From assembly GCA_963745595.1 (NCBI GenBank), contig CAVUYB010000010.1:248001-312000 (forward strand): a stretch of 64,000 nucleotides of DNA. The letters are read 5' to 3'. This DNA is from DASZUK01 sp963745595 (GTDB taxonomy: Bacteria; Actinomycetota; Acidimicrobiia; Acidimicrobiales; RAAP-2). The notes under the pieces are model-generated. The model did not search any database and was not told where the DNA came from. It saw only the letters and a program-made list of their open reading frames with translations. Both the position numbers and the translations under genes were made by a program. Of this stretch, positions 15,638-23,165 are shown one piece after another (position 1 is the first letter of the stretch; the number at the start of each line of letters is the position of its first letter).

Positions 15638-16446
15638 TGACCGTTAACAGCTCGGCGAACGTGTGTCTCAACCGCCACGCTGGTCGGTTTCAGGTTCATC
15701 CCCGAGAACCGGTAGGTGATCCGGGTTCGCCACTCGTTCCGTCCCGTGGTGTCTGAAAAGCGAACGGTTAGCTCTGGGCGGTAGGTCGCTCGAACGGTGG
15801 GATTACCGCCATTGTCCCGAACTTCCATCAACATCTTGGCTAGCGACCTCGGCTGTTCCATTGCGTCTCGCCCTTCGACAACGCAGATGTACTCCACTTG
15901 TCCCGGGGCGATGACGATTGACGTGGACTCCCCGTAGGAACCCTGTTGACTGCCGGGGTACTTGAGAACTACGTCCCCAGGGCTGCGCAGGATGAGGGCG
16001 GGGCCACGGCCGACGTTGCGGATAGCGAAGACCATCCAAGCCTGCTCTTGCGAGCTGCCCTCGTTCTCGAACCAACACCTACCGACCTTCGGTGGCTGGT
16101 GGCGAGTTGAGATGAACTCCGCCGTTCGGAACTCTCGGTCACGCTCTGTCGACTCGACGTGTGACTCGGACGCAGGGACAACGTAGGGAAGCCAATCCGC
16201 CTCTAGAACGGCCAAGGCCGTCTGAGCTTGTTCCCAACTGGCCGTTGCTTGAGCCTGCGTCGCTTGGATCAGAGCCTGTCCCTGCTCGATGTCCTGCTCC
16301 GCAGCTTGAGCGGTGCGATTGCCGGCCGTGACGGCCAAGAAGGTGGCCACGGCAAGGCCGCAGGTGACAAGAGCCAGAACCCCGGTGACGACCACCAGCC
16401 ACCAAGCGGCAGCGTTGCTGACAGCAGCTTCGACCATGGCCAACAT
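15634..16446 (-). CDS. membrane-anchored protein with C-terminal beta domain
   Basis: 270 aa from an ATG at 16446 (MLAMVEAA); another ATG lies at 16437, and the frame is open to 16494. A membrane helix (AAWWLVVVTGVLALVTCGLAVATFLAV) is followed by a Gln/Ala-rich coiled coil (AEQDIEQGQALIQATQAQ) and a C-terminal beta-rich region from about residue 100 with ENEG, RNVGRGPALI and a run of strands. This resembles helical-anchor proteins with an immunoglobulin-like domain. No catalytic motif is seen. Function unknown. Confidence 0.6.
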   Translation of the reverse strand: MLAMVEAAVSNAAAWWLVVVTGVLALVTCGLAVATFLAVTAGNRTAQAAEQDIEQGQALIQATQAQATASWEQAQTALAVLEADWLPYVVPASESHVESTERDREFRTAEFISTRHQPPKVGRCWFENEGSSQEQAWMVFAIRNVGRGPALILRSPGDVVLKYPGSQQGSYGESTSIVIAPGQVEYICVVEGRDAMEQPRSLAKMLMEVRDNGGNPTVRATYRPELTVRFSDTTGRNEWRTRITYRFSGMNLKPTSVAVETHVRRAVNGH

Positions 16447-16537
16447 GATGACCGGTGGGTGGTTCAACCGATCCCTTTGGACGAGGAGACACAACTTGGT
16501 GGCGGGCCGTACCGAACCAGCGGCAGACTCATCACCA

Positions 16538-16786
16538 GTGGATGACGATCCCCTGGTGATCGAGGTCGACGCTGTTCCTGAGCTTGTACGGGCTCTCCAA
16601 CCCCTCTGCGACCTTGGCTACATCTGCGACTTCACTCTGCGGGACGGTACGGAAGCGTCGGCGGTGCTGGTCGGGATTTCCTCCACCGCTCTGATCCTCG
16701 ACCGCTGGGACGACCTACGCCATAGGCCAGCCGGTGACCCCTTTGTCCTAGAGCTGGCAGCTGTGCGCCGAGTAGTGGTGCCCTAG
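16538..16786 (+). CDS. small beta-barrel-like protein (82 aa)
   Basis: GTG start at 16538 (VDDDPLVIEVDAV); the frame is open from 16313 but overlaps the divergent membrane gene. The sequence ALQPLCDLGYICDFTLRDG, then VLVGISSTALILDRW and VLELAAVRRVVV, reads as a helix followed by five short strands, an Sm/Rof-like pattern. That fold is found in Rho-binding antiterminators and RNA-binding proteins, but similarity is by pattern only. It could be a single small regulator of the element. Confidence 0.45.
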   Translation: MDDDPLVIEVDAVPELVRALQPLCDLGYICDFTLRDGTEASAVLVGISSTALILDRWDDLRHRPAGDPFVLELAAVRRVVVP

Positions 16787-16852
16787 CATCCACTGACGAA
16801 CACGTGTTCGCTGCTAGGCTCGTAGCCTCTAGTAGAGGAGGTGACTCCGCCA

Positions 16853-17083
16853 GTGCAACGCTTTACGGAGACTGAGCAAAGGGTCCTTCGAGCCGGCCTC
16901 GTCGGTGGCCAGACACGAGACCGAGAGTGGAACACCCCTGTGGGTCGTCAAGCCTTGGCAGACCTACGACGTCGAGGCTTGGTGGACTGGATCGAGACCA
17001 AAGCCGCCACCGGGCAGGTCGTCGTGTCGGTTGCAGATGGCCTTTCGAGGGCCGGCATCCGGGCAGCAACTGAACTGGATTGA
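16853..17083 (+). CDS. small hypothetical, possible winged-helix protein (76 aa)
   Basis: The start is placed at the GTG at 16853 because AGAGGAGGTGA (16834-16844) is correctly spaced for it; the GTG inside that Shine-Dalgarno (16841) is in frame but less likely. The product has two helices (ETEQRVLRAGLV and RQALADLRRRGLVDWI) and a hairpin (GQVVVSVADG), the pattern of a winged-helix DNA-binding domain. It is in the same direction as the ORF at 16538-16786, 66 bp away. Confidence 0.5.
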   Translation: MQRFTETEQRVLRAGLVGGQTRDREWNTPVGRQALADLRRRGLVDWIETKAATGQVVVSVADGLSRAGIRAATELD

Positions 17084-17268
17084 ACCTCGTAGGGCCGACA
17101 CGACGTAGGGATTCGGACATCGTTGCCCGTACGCTCGCTCGTTATATGCGGCAGTTCGACCTCCACAGCGACCTGAGACGGGTTGCCGAAGCCCTCAACG
17201 ACCGCCAACCGATCATCCTGGGCGGGGCTGGGAGGCCATGCTGCGACCGGCTCCCAAGGGAACCCTGA
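17080..17268 (+). CDS. possible small ORF (62 aa), TTG start
   Basis: A TTG at 17080 overlaps the preceding stop (TTGA), suggesting coupling. The product is basic with one helix (LRRVAEALNDRQ) and ends in an unstructured Cys/Pro stretch. No Shine-Dalgarno is obvious and no family is recognised. It may not be real. Confidence 0.25.
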   Translation: MNLVGPTRRRDSDIVARTLARYMRQFDLHSDLRRVAEALNDRQPIILGGAGRPCCDRLPREP

Positions 17269-17364
17269 TCCACTTCTCCGTTAGTTCACGGGTGGGCAAC
17301 GTGGCCAACAATGGGCCGGGCCTGATCGAACCTCCGAGGGCCTCACCACCAGCCCCACAGTGGA

Positions 17365-17595
17365 TCAGAGAAACCTGACTCGCTCGATCTCCCCCGAGTC
17401 CTTCTTGCGGACACATAGTTCTTCGTCGGCATCCAGAGAGGCGACGAAACGGTAGAGGCCGACGCTGCGACGGACCACCTCGGCAAGCGACAGAGCACGG
17501 GCGTCGGCAAGACGACGAAGTTCCTCGGCTGCATCGGGCGTCAACGTCAGAGAGAGCTTCGTACTAACTGTGTGGCTTTCGTATCTTCGAGGCAA
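17365..17595 (-). CDS. ribbon-helix-helix (CopG-like) protein
   Basis: 76 aa. The start is a TTG at 17595 supported by GGGAGG five bases upstream. The RHH pattern is clear: strand TKLSLTLTPD, helix AAEELRRLADARA, turn, helix SLAEVVRRSVGLYRFVA. A charged tail follows (KKDSGEIERVRFL). RHH proteins of this size are operon repressors or antitoxins. The 57-aa membrane peptide gene lies 34 bp upstream on the same strand. Confidence 0.65.
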   Translation of the reverse strand: MPRRYESHTVSTKLSLTLTPDAAEELRRLADARALSLAEVVRRSVGLYRFVASLDADEELCVRKKDSGEIERVRFL

Positions 17596-17629
17596 TACAA
17601 CCTCCCTATGGAGGTCAAGGGGGTGGTCC

Positions 17630-17803
17630 TCACAACACGTGAACGCCCATCAAAATACTGATCCCCGTAGCCATGGCGGCGAAGACCGTGACCGGCAGAG
17701 ACACCCTGAGGCGCCACTGCCGACGTGCAGACTTGTAGTGGAACTGGGCGTCGATGACCCCCTTGACCGGTACGACGATGTGCTTGGGTCTGTTCTTGGG
17801 CAC
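17630..17803 (-). CDS. small single-pass membrane protein (57 aa)
   Basis: GTG start at 17803 with GGAGGG (17807-17812) three to four bases upstream, TGA at 17630. A basic N-terminal half (MPKNRPKHIV, then YKSARRQWRLRV) precedes one hydrophobic helix of about 22 residues at the C terminus (SLPVTVFAAMATGISILMGV). The sequence is too short for family assignment. Followed by the RHH gene on the same strand, so the two may form a small membrane-toxin-like/regulator unit; that is speculative. Confidence 0.6.
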   Translation of the reverse strand: MPKNRPKHIVVPVKGVIDAQFHYKSARRQWRLRVSLPVTVFAAMATGISILMGVHVL

Positions 17804-17971
17804 TGTGCCCTCCTACAGACCTCCCGGTAGTCGACTCTCGACTACTCCCTACAGAAGGCCTGATGTAAGTACCATTGAGGGCTCCTGTTCTTGGGATGGT
17901 GTTCCGGGAATCGTCCCGGCCACCACCATAATACTGCTTCCCGGGGGTGAAGTCAAGGGGAATCATTCTGC

Positions 17972-18014
17972 TTACCGTGGCCAGTTCTGGTGGGCGCCAG
18001 GTTGACCGTCATCC
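17972..18014. other. attR of the comM element
   Basis: Reading the minus strand, comM ends GTCAACCTGGCG, then the CC core (17994-17993), then 16 element bases, then GGTAA (plus strand TTACC, 17972-17976). The distance from core to TTACC is exactly 16 bases, as on the attL side, making the reconstructed attP an imperfect inverted repeat centred on CC. Confidence 0.8.
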
Positions 18015-18201
18015 GTCGGGTAGGCCATCGCAGCCCGCTCGACAAGAGCGCAGCCCGGACTCGATCTCGGGACTCCCGGACCGCGGCGTCGGGGAGCCCG
18101 ACGACCGTGAACCCGGGGAGGCCGTCGGAGACGTGGACCTCCACGGTGACTGGACGACCGGTGCTGCCGATCAGGGTGGCCGAAGGAACGATGGCAATCA
18201 T
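17993..18201 (-). pseudogene. comM: comM N-terminal part, cut off by the element
   Basis: The frame starts MIAIVPSATLIGSTGRPV (ATG at 18201; an upstream in-frame start exists at 18237) and continues SDGLPGFTVVGLPDAAVRESRDRVRAALLS to MTVNLAP, the canonical first 70 residues of YifB/ComM. After the core the frame reads about 13 element-derived codons to a stop at 17953-17955. Excision would restore the full gene; while integrated, ComM should be non-functional, as it lacks the ATPase on this piece and the Lon-like N-terminal segment on the other. Confidence 0.95.
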
Positions 18202-18289
18202 GACCCCTCCGTGGGCGCCGACGGCTCGGGACAGCAACCGCTGCCGGGTCCGAGCCGGGTTGGATGGACGGAGGGTCCTTCGTCTGGCC

Positions 18290-18308
18290 GCCCCCGCACT
18301 GTGGGGGC
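18290..18308. terminator. GC-rich hairpin upstream of comM
   Basis: GCCCCC (18290-18295) and GGGGGC (18303-18308) flank a seven-base loop between the comM start and the end of the 18369-18644 region. No T-run follows on either strand, so terminator function is possible but unproven. Confidence 0.3.
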
Positions 18309-18368
18309 CGGCCTGCCGACCGCTCTAAGCGGTGCCGAGACTAGGAGGGGGGTGTGACAGGCGGGAGG

Positions 18369-18644
18369 CTACGACGGCTTCGGGGTGATCCCGGCACCCT
18401 TGAGCATCCGTCGCAGATCGACGACCTGCTGCTCGTCGACGTCGTGATGCCGGGGAGCATCGAAGGTCTCGGTCTCGGACCCGAGCGTCACCCGGTAACG
18501 ACCGTCTCGCTCTTCGGTGACGGTGCCCACGCTCTCGAGGAGGGACAAGACGTCGTGCCACTGAATGTTGTGGCCGACCGGGTGGTTGAAGATCTTCTCC
18601 ACCGTCGCCCGGTGGTGCCCATCGAGCTGTCCGCCTTCTGCCAT
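18369..18644 (-). CDS. conserved actinobacterial small protein (HicA-like fold possible)
   Basis: 91 aa. It contains TVEKIFNHPVGHNIQWHDVLSLLESVG, a strand pair (GRYRVTLGSETETF) and a C-terminal helix QQVVDLRRMLKGAG. This 'KIF-HP-NI-W-DV-LL' family is widespread in actinobacteria as a stand-alone uncharacterised protein. The helix-strand-strand-helix order recalls HicA or dsRBD folds, but the usual HicA catalytic His context is not certain. It is not next to a HicB-like gene. Confidence 0.7.
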   Translation of the reverse strand: MAEGGQLDGHHRATVEKIFNHPVGHNIQWHDVLSLLESVGTVTEERDGRYRVTLGSETETFDAPRHHDVDEQQVVDLRRMLKGAGITPKPS

Positions 18645-18664
18645 GTCGATCTCCTCAAGCTCGG

Positions 18665-19009
18665 CTAATCATCGGTCGGCTCACTGCCGGGCCCAGTGGG
18701 CGCGTCAAGGTCCCAGCCATCGTCGTCTTCACGTCGAAGACGGGTCCGGCTGGACGGTTCGCCCAGACCATCGGGGTCGTCGATACCACCCTCGAGCGTG
18801 ACCATCTCTTCGGGATCGTCGAGCTCGGCATCGGCTTCGTCGAGCTCCCGTTCGTCGACCTGCAACGTGGGATCGAGCGAGGGATCGACCTCGGCGTCTT
18901 CGACGAAGTCCGGATCGGTCCTCTCGCGCTCGGCGCGCGCCTCGTCCCCCGGTTCGAAGGCCTCACCGCTCAATGATTCGTCGGGTGACCAGTCGCCGGA
19001 CCGACTCAT
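18665..19009 (-). CDS. acidic low-complexity protein (114 aa)
   Basis: ATG at 19009 preceded by GAGAGGGGAACC; the longer open frame to 19165 overlaps the PPOX gene and is not expected. The product is very acidic (runs of D/E in the middle, for example DERELDEADAELDDPEE) and ends TDD. It has no predicted globular domain. Similar acidic proteins are common in actinobacteria and have no assigned function. The stop is 21 bp from the start of the next minus-strand gene. Confidence 0.6.
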   Translation of the reverse strand: MSRSGDWSPDESLSGEAFEPGDEARAERERTDPDFVEDAEVDPSLDPTLQVDERELDEADAELDDPEEMVTLEGGIDDPDGLGEPSSRTRLRREDDDGWDLDAPTGPGSEPTDD

Positions 19010-19046
19010 GGTTCCCCTCTCTCCGTCGCTGGGTGGAGAGCCGATC

Positions 19047-19604
19047 CTACATGGGGGGTGTGGCCGCGCCGCCGGGGCCCGTCGCCGCGCCGCCGTCGCC
19101 GATCCACCCGCTCCACCGTGAGACGTCGACGGCGAGACACGGCCCGGTCGGTGGCCGGTCGGCATACGGCTCGTACCGGCGCTGGAGCAACGCGACGGCC
19201 CGACCCGCCTCGGTCGATCCCGGCGGGACGACGCGGGCGGTGCCGTCGGCCCGCACCCACCACAGCCGGGACCAGTCCGCGTCGTCGTAGTGGTCGACGA
19301 GCAGCGCGACGGCGGGGTTCTCGGCGACGTTGGCCAGACGGCGCAGCGCGGTCGTCCGCTTCGGCTTGTGGTCGACCGCGCTGTAGACGGTGTCGCCGTC
19401 GAGCGCGAAGACGATCGGCACGACGTGCGGCCGGCCGGTCCGGTCGGCCGTCGCCAACCGGGCTACCCGGGCCGCGGCGAACCGGCGGCGGGCCTCGGCG
19501 GCGGTCAGGCCGCCGGCGTTCGCGGCGACGGGGCCTCGTCCGGGCGGCCCGGTGGCCGGGCGCTCAGCCCCTGCCGTTCGGCCTGCCGCCGCTCGGCCAT
19601 CCAC
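19047..19604 (-). CDS. PPOX-class F420-dependent oxidoreductase (TIGR03668-like)
   Basis: 185 aa. The split-barrel flavin/F420 domain begins LTAAEARRRFAAARVARLATADRTGRPH, then VVPIVFALDGDTVYSAVDHKPKR, LRRLANVAENPAVALLVDHYD and DWSRLWWVRADG. These are the hallmarks of the pyridoxamine-oxidase-like family that uses deazaflavin F420 in actinobacteria. Substrate unknown. The first 28 residues are low complexity, so the true start may be internal; they overlap the upstream small ORF. Confidence 0.85.
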   Translation of the reverse strand: MDGRAAAGRTAGAERPATGPPGRGPVAANAGGLTAAEARRRFAAARVARLATADRTGRPHVVPIVFALDGDTVYSAVDHKPKRTTALRRLANVAENPAVALLVDHYDDADWSRLWWVRADGTARVVPPGSTEAGRAVALLQRRYEPYADRPPTGPCLAVDVSRWSGWIGDGGAATGPGGAATPPM

Positions 19605-19771
19605 GCGTCGCGGGCCGCCCGGGCTTCCAGGCGGACCTGGAGCCGACGCTGACCCTCGGCGGCCCGCTCAGCCGCGGCCGCCAGCTCCTCGTCGTCGTGG
19701 AGGACCCGGACGGTCGGCGGCGGAGCCGGTGGGGCGGGCGGCCCGGACTGGCTCTTGTGGTGCCAGGCCAC
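19505..19771 (-). CDS. possible small helical protein (88 aa)
   Basis: A GTG at 19771 with AGGAGC 12 bases upstream opens a frame with a Pro-rich start and a long amphipathic helix (DDEELAAAAERAAEGQRRLQV and onward). The last 100 bases overlap the 5' end of the PPOX gene in another frame. Composition is compatible with coding, but a GC-driven shadow frame cannot be excluded. Confidence 0.3.
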   Translation of the reverse strand: MAWHHKSQSGPPAPPAPPPTVRVLHDDEELAAAAERAAEGQRRLQVRLEARAARDAWMAERRQAERQGLSARPPGRPDEAPSPRTPAA

Positions 19772-19970
19772 GGCCGCTCATGCTCCTGTTCCGGAGCGCC
19801 TCGTCGGCGCCATCGCCTCGAACATGGCCGACCTCCTGCACTTCGCACTCCGGCCCGTAGGCCGATCCCGTCGGCACTCGCGCCGAGTGCCTGCACCTAG
19901 TATGACGCTTCCGCCGCGAACTGCAACCGCGGATCGCGCGAATCGCAACCGATCGGCCGCCGGCTACTTC

Positions 19971-20981
19971 TCAGCCGGCCGCCGGCCCGACCGCCGAGCC
20001 GTTCTTCGCCGCCCCGACGGCCGGCGGGCCGGACCCCTTCAGCGCCTCGATGAGCGCCTCGGCCCCGCCGACGAGGCCGACCGCCTCGTACGGCACGACC
20101 ACCTTCGAGTTCGGCGACGCGGCGATGTCCTGGAGGGCCCGCAGCTGGAGCACCGCGAGCGTGTTCGGGTGGATCGCGGCCTGGTCGATCGCCGTCAGCG
20201 ACGCGGCCTCGCCCTCGCCCCGCAGCTGCCGGGCCTTCTTCTCGCCCTCGGCCTGCAGCTCGAGCGCCTTCATCTGGGCCTCCGCGGCCAGGATGACGGC
20301 CTGCTTCGCCCCCTCGGCCTCGAGCACCGCGGCCTGCTTGCGGCCGCCGGCGCTGTTGATCGCCGCCTGCTGCTCGCCCTCGGACTTCAAGATGGCGGCC
20401 CGCTTGTGCTGCTCGGCCTCCTTCTGCTCCGACATCGCCTGGAGGACGTTGTTCGGCGGCGTGATGTCGAGGATCTCGATCCGGTTGAGCCGGACGCCCC
20501 ACTTCATCGCCGCGTCGGCCATGTGGTCCTGCATCCGCGTGTTGATCGTCTCGCGCTCCGACAGCGACTGGTCGAGCGTCAGCTCGCCGAACACCGCCCG
20601 CAGCGCCGTCCGGGAGAGCTGGTCGACGGCCAGCGTGTAGTCAGCGATCTCGAACAGCGCGGCCTTGACGTCGATGACCTGGCAGAAGATCGTCGCACTG
20701 ACCCAGAGCGACACGTTGTCCGCGGTGATGACCGCCTGCTGGTCGCCGGTCATCGGGAACTCGCGCATGTCGACCTTTGTCATCCGGTCGACGAACGGCA
20801 GCATGAGGTGCAGCCCCGGCTGGCGGACGGACTTGAACTCGCCGACCCGCTTGACGACGCCGACGCTGCCCTGCTGGACGATCTTGAACGCCCGGGTCAG
20901 CATGACGAGGACGGCGACGGCCGCGACGACCACCACGATCCCGATCACGACCCCTACGGCAGTGGAAATACTGGCCAACAT
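19971..20981 (-). CDS. SPFH/Band 7 (stomatin/paraslipin) membrane protein
   Basis: 336 aa. N-terminal membrane helix at about residues 8-28, then the SPFH domain beginning RAFKIVQQGSVGVVKRVGEF and the characteristic PGLHLMLPFVDRM and ELTLDQSLSERETIN segments. A long Ala/Glu/Lys coiled coil at about 175-255 (AEQHKRAAILKSEGEQQAAI region) and a C-terminal PNSKVVVPYE follow. This is the QmcA/paraslipin type that oligomerises at membranes and often scaffolds proteases. An NfeD-like gene sits immediately upstream, the classic SPFH/NfeD partnership. Confidence 0.92.
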   Translation of the reverse strand: MLASISTAVGVVIGIVVVVAAVAVLVMLTRAFKIVQQGSVGVVKRVGEFKSVRQPGLHLMLPFVDRMTKVDMREFPMTGDQQAVITADNVSLWVSATIFCQVIDVKAALFEIADYTLAVDQLSRTALRAVFGELTLDQSLSERETINTRMQDHMADAAMKWGVRLNRIEILDITPPNNVLQAMSEQKEAEQHKRAAILKSEGEQQAAINSAGGRKQAAVLEAEGAKQAVILAAEAQMKALELQAEGEKKARQLRGEGEAASLTAIDQAAIHPNTLAVLQLRALQDIAASPNSKVVVPYEAVGLVGGAEALIEALKGSGPPAVGAAKNGSAVGPAAG

Positions 20982-21009
20982 GTCGTTCCCTCCTCGCCTC
21001 GCGCGGTGC

Positions 21010-21219
21010 CTACGTCTCGGTCGGGTAGACGATCAGGAGGCCCCGCTCGACGTCCGCCACGATGACCGGCGTGCCCGGCTCGAGCTGCTGTGTCGGATCG
21101 AGCGGAATGGCCAACCAGTCCTCACCCCGGGCCCGGATCGTCCCGGGATGGTGGCTGCCGTTGATCGGCTTGGTGACGACGGCGGTATCGCCGACCATCC
21201 CCTGAACGCCGTTCAACAT
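21010..21219 (-). CDS. NfeD-like OB-fold protein (C-terminal domain only)
   Basis: 69 aa from the ATG at 21219, which has GGGAGGG upstream; the frame is open to 21282. The sequence MVGDTAVVTKPINGSHHPGTIRARGEDWLAIP, then GTPVIVADVERGLLIVYP, is the five-stranded NfeD C-terminal OB domain, lacking the protease and membrane parts. Such short NfeD proteins accompany SPFH proteins and are thought to bind them. The SPFH gene follows on the same strand after 28 bp. Confidence 0.8.
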   Translation of the reverse strand: MLNGVQGMVGDTAVVTKPINGSHHPGTIRARGEDWLAIPLDPTQQLEPGTPVIVADVERGLLIVYPTET

Positions 21220-21366
21220 GGCGGCCCTCCCTCTGCAAGGCCCACTGCCCCGAAGACCTGGTACGCCGCGAGGACGCACCACTCTCCCGACTATACGGCC
21301 GTCCCCGACCGCCAGTGCACCCGGGTCGACGCCAGTGCACCCCGGACGCCGCCGAGTACCGCCGGG

Positions 21367-22149
21367 TCAGCGGCCGGAGAACCGGGGTTCCCGCTTCTCG
21401 ACGAACGCGACCATCGCCTCCGTCGTGTCCCGGGAACCGAAGTTGACCGCCTGGCAGCGCGCCTCGTCCTCCAGCGCCTCGGACATCGACGACGACATGG
21501 CGTCGTTGAGCAGCGTCTTCGTCATCGACAGCGCCAGCGGCGGGCCGGCCGCGAGCTGCCTCGCCCAGTCGGCGGCGAACCCGTCGAGCTCGGCGACCGG
21601 AACGACCCGGTTGACGAGGCCGAGCGCGTCGGCCCGCGCCGCGTCGAAGATGTCGCCGAACAGTGCGACCTCCTTGGCCCGGGCCAGGCCGATCAGCCGG
21701 GGCAGCAGCCACGACGCGCCGAAGTCGAGCGACAGGCCGCGGCGGGCGAAGATGGCCGAGAACCGCGCCCGCTCGGACGCGACGACCAGGTCGCAGCCAA
21801 GGGCCAGGCTCAGCCCGGCCCCGACCGCCACGCCGTCGACCTTGGCGATCGTCGGCTTCGACAGGCGATGGAGCGCCAGCGCGGCGTCGCCCAGCCGGCG
21901 CATCGCCACCAGCGCCGGCGCGTCCGGGTCGCCGGTCATCCCCTCCGGATCGCCGAGGTCGGCGCCCGAGCAGAACGCGCCGCCGGCGCCGCCCAGCACG
22001 AGCACCCGGTCGTCGCGGCGGACCTCGACCTCGACCAGTACGTCCTGCAGCGCCTGGAGCATCGCCCGGTCGATGGCGTTCTTCCGCTCCGGCCGGTTCA
22101 TCGTGACCGTCACGACGCCGTCCCGGCGATCCACGATCAGCGTGTCCAC
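21367..22149 (-). CDS. enoyl-CoA hydratase/isomerase family protein (PaaG-like)
   Basis: 260 aa crotonase fold. Oxyanion-hole motifs are present (FCSGADLGDP and GVAVGAGLSLALGCD). The position of the hydratase Glu144 is not acidic; instead LSLDFGASWLLPRLIG carries the Asp and GxSWLLPRL signature of the 2-(1,2-epoxyphenylacetyl)-CoA isomerase / PaaG branch. Isomerase activity on an acyl-CoA is therefore more likely than hydration. No other paa genes are nearby, so substrate is open. Confidence 0.88.
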   Translation of the reverse strand: MDTLIVDRRDGVVTVTMNRPERKNAIDRAMLQALQDVLVEVEVRRDDRVLVLGGAGGAFCSGADLGDPEGMTGDPDAPALVAMRRLGDAALALHRLSKPTIAKVDGVAVGAGLSLALGCDLVVASERARFSAIFARRGLSLDFGASWLLPRLIGLARAKEVALFGDIFDAARADALGLVNRVVPVAELDGFAADWARQLAAGPPLALSMTKTLLNDAMSSSMSEALEDEARCQAVNFGSRDTTEAMVAFVEKREPRFSGR

Positions 22150-22278
22150 GGCCCTCCCTTCGAGCTGCCTGGCCTTCCGGCCTACTGGCTTCCGGTCGGA
22201 CCTTACCGGGACCGCCGTCCCGGCCGGCCTCGGCCACGGCCGGCCCCTCCGCCCGGCCGGCCGGGCCGGCCCGACCGG

Positions 22279-22641
22279 TCAGAACGCGTCGACGACCACC
22301 TCGATCTCGTCGCCGGTCACCGCGGCGACGTCGAAGCGGACCACCGCGCAGCGGACGTGGCGGTCGGCCAGCCACTGCGCCGCCAACCGCCGCAGCCGCC
22401 GGCGCTTCGCCGCGGTCACCGCGTCGGCCGGCGTGCCGTACGCCGCGGTCCGCCGGGCCTTGACCTCGCAGAAGACGACCGTGCCACCCAGCCGGCAGAC
22501 GAGGTCGAGCTCGCCGTCCCGGCACCGCCAGTTCCGGTCGAGCACGTCGTAGCCGGCCGCCTCGTACCACGCCGCGGCCCGCGCCTCGCCGGCCGCGCCG
22601 CGGGCCCGCCGATCGTCGAACCCCCGGTCGTCGAACCCCAC
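22279..22641 (-). CDS. YraN family (UPF0102) nuclease-like protein
   Basis: 120 aa from a GTG at 22641. The family core is intact: GEARAAAWYEAAGYDVLDRNWRCRDGELDLV, then TVVFCEVKAR, that is GE(L)D-x(n)-EVK of a restriction-endonuclease-like fold. YraN lies next to DUF2469 and comM in many actinobacteria; here comM has been separated by several genes. The cellular role is not established. The exact start is uncertain because the upstream open frame continues. Confidence 0.85.
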   Translation of the reverse strand: MGFDDRGFDDRRARGAAGEARAAAWYEAAGYDVLDRNWRCRDGELDLVCRLGGTVVFCEVKARRTAAYGTPADAVTAAKRRRLRRLAAQWLADRHVRCAVVRFDVAAVTGDEIEVVVDAF

Positions 22642-22742
22642 GGCACCGAACGGTCGGTGCGCACGAGGGCGACGCGCCAGCCGTGGAACCCGGCGCCGCC
22701 GGGGCGACGCGCCGGGCACCAGGTCCGGCTCGCCGGCGGGAC

Positions 22743-23036
22743 CTACAGCTCTTTCTCGGGCAGCCGCTCGACGTTGACGTCGCGGAACGTGACGACACGG
22801 ACGGACGGGACGAAGCGGGCCGGGCGGTACATGTCCCAGACCCAGGCGTCGGTCAGCTCGAGCTCGACGCACGCCGGCGAGGTGTCCGACCGCACGGCGA
22901 TCGAGACGGCGTTCGCCAGGTAGAACCGCCGCTCGGTCTCGACGACGTAGGCGAACATCGGGAGCACCGCCCGGTACTCCTGGACGAGCGCCAGCTCGAT
23001 CTCGGCCTCGTAGCGCTCGAGCTCTTCCTCGCTCAC
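22743..23036 (-). CDS. DUF2469 family protein
   Basis: 97 aa, starting MSEEELERYEAEIELALVQEYR and containing the family segments FAYVVETERRFYLAN and VWDMYRPARFVPSVRV. DUF2469 is a small conserved actinobacterial protein encoded just downstream of rnhB in many genomes. Here it follows rplS directly after about 130 bp; lepB and rnhB, the usual intervening genes, are absent. Function is unknown. Confidence 0.9.
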   Translation of the reverse strand: MSEEELERYEAEIELALVQEYRAVLPMFAYVVETERRFYLANAVSIAVRSDTSPACVELELTDAWVWDMYRPARFVPSVRVVTFRDVNVERLPEKEL

Positions 23037-23165
23037 TGGACCACCTTCACTGGCCCACCCCGTTCATCCGGGTGCTCTGTTCATCCGCGCACCCTGATCA
23101 TCCGGGCGCAGGGCACATCCGGTCCGGCCGTCCGGGCGCACAGAACGCGCACCGAGACGGACCCG

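Larger units (their letters stand above)
5206..17994. mobile_element. 12.8-kb serine-integrase element inserted in comM
   Basis: Both ends lie inside the proline codon of the conserved NLAP motif of comM. The element is bounded by attL (CC at 5206-5207) and attR (CC at 17993-17994). It encodes a large serine integrase next to attL, an excisionase-like HTH protein, an HUH-type Rep, a small serine resolvase, regulators, a TIR-domain operon, a proteasome-like hydrolase and several small membrane proteins. The DNA is visibly less GC-rich than the flanks (for example around 14,090-14,160). There is no FtsK/TraB-like transfer ATPase, capsid, portal or terminase gene, so it is neither a complete actinomycete conjugative element nor an intact prophage. 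A mobilisable element, integrated plasmid or phage satellite fits better. Confidence 0.93.

Noticed and set aside
5206..17994. Complete prophage
   Set aside because: No terminase, portal, capsid, tail or lysis genes; only integration, replication and accessory genes.
19755..22923. Long plus-strand open frames of 436 and 752 codons
   Set aside because: They are antisense to clear genes (SPFH, NfeD, enoyl-CoA hydratase, YraN, DUF2469), rich in Arg/Gly/Pro, and typical of GC-rich shadow frames.
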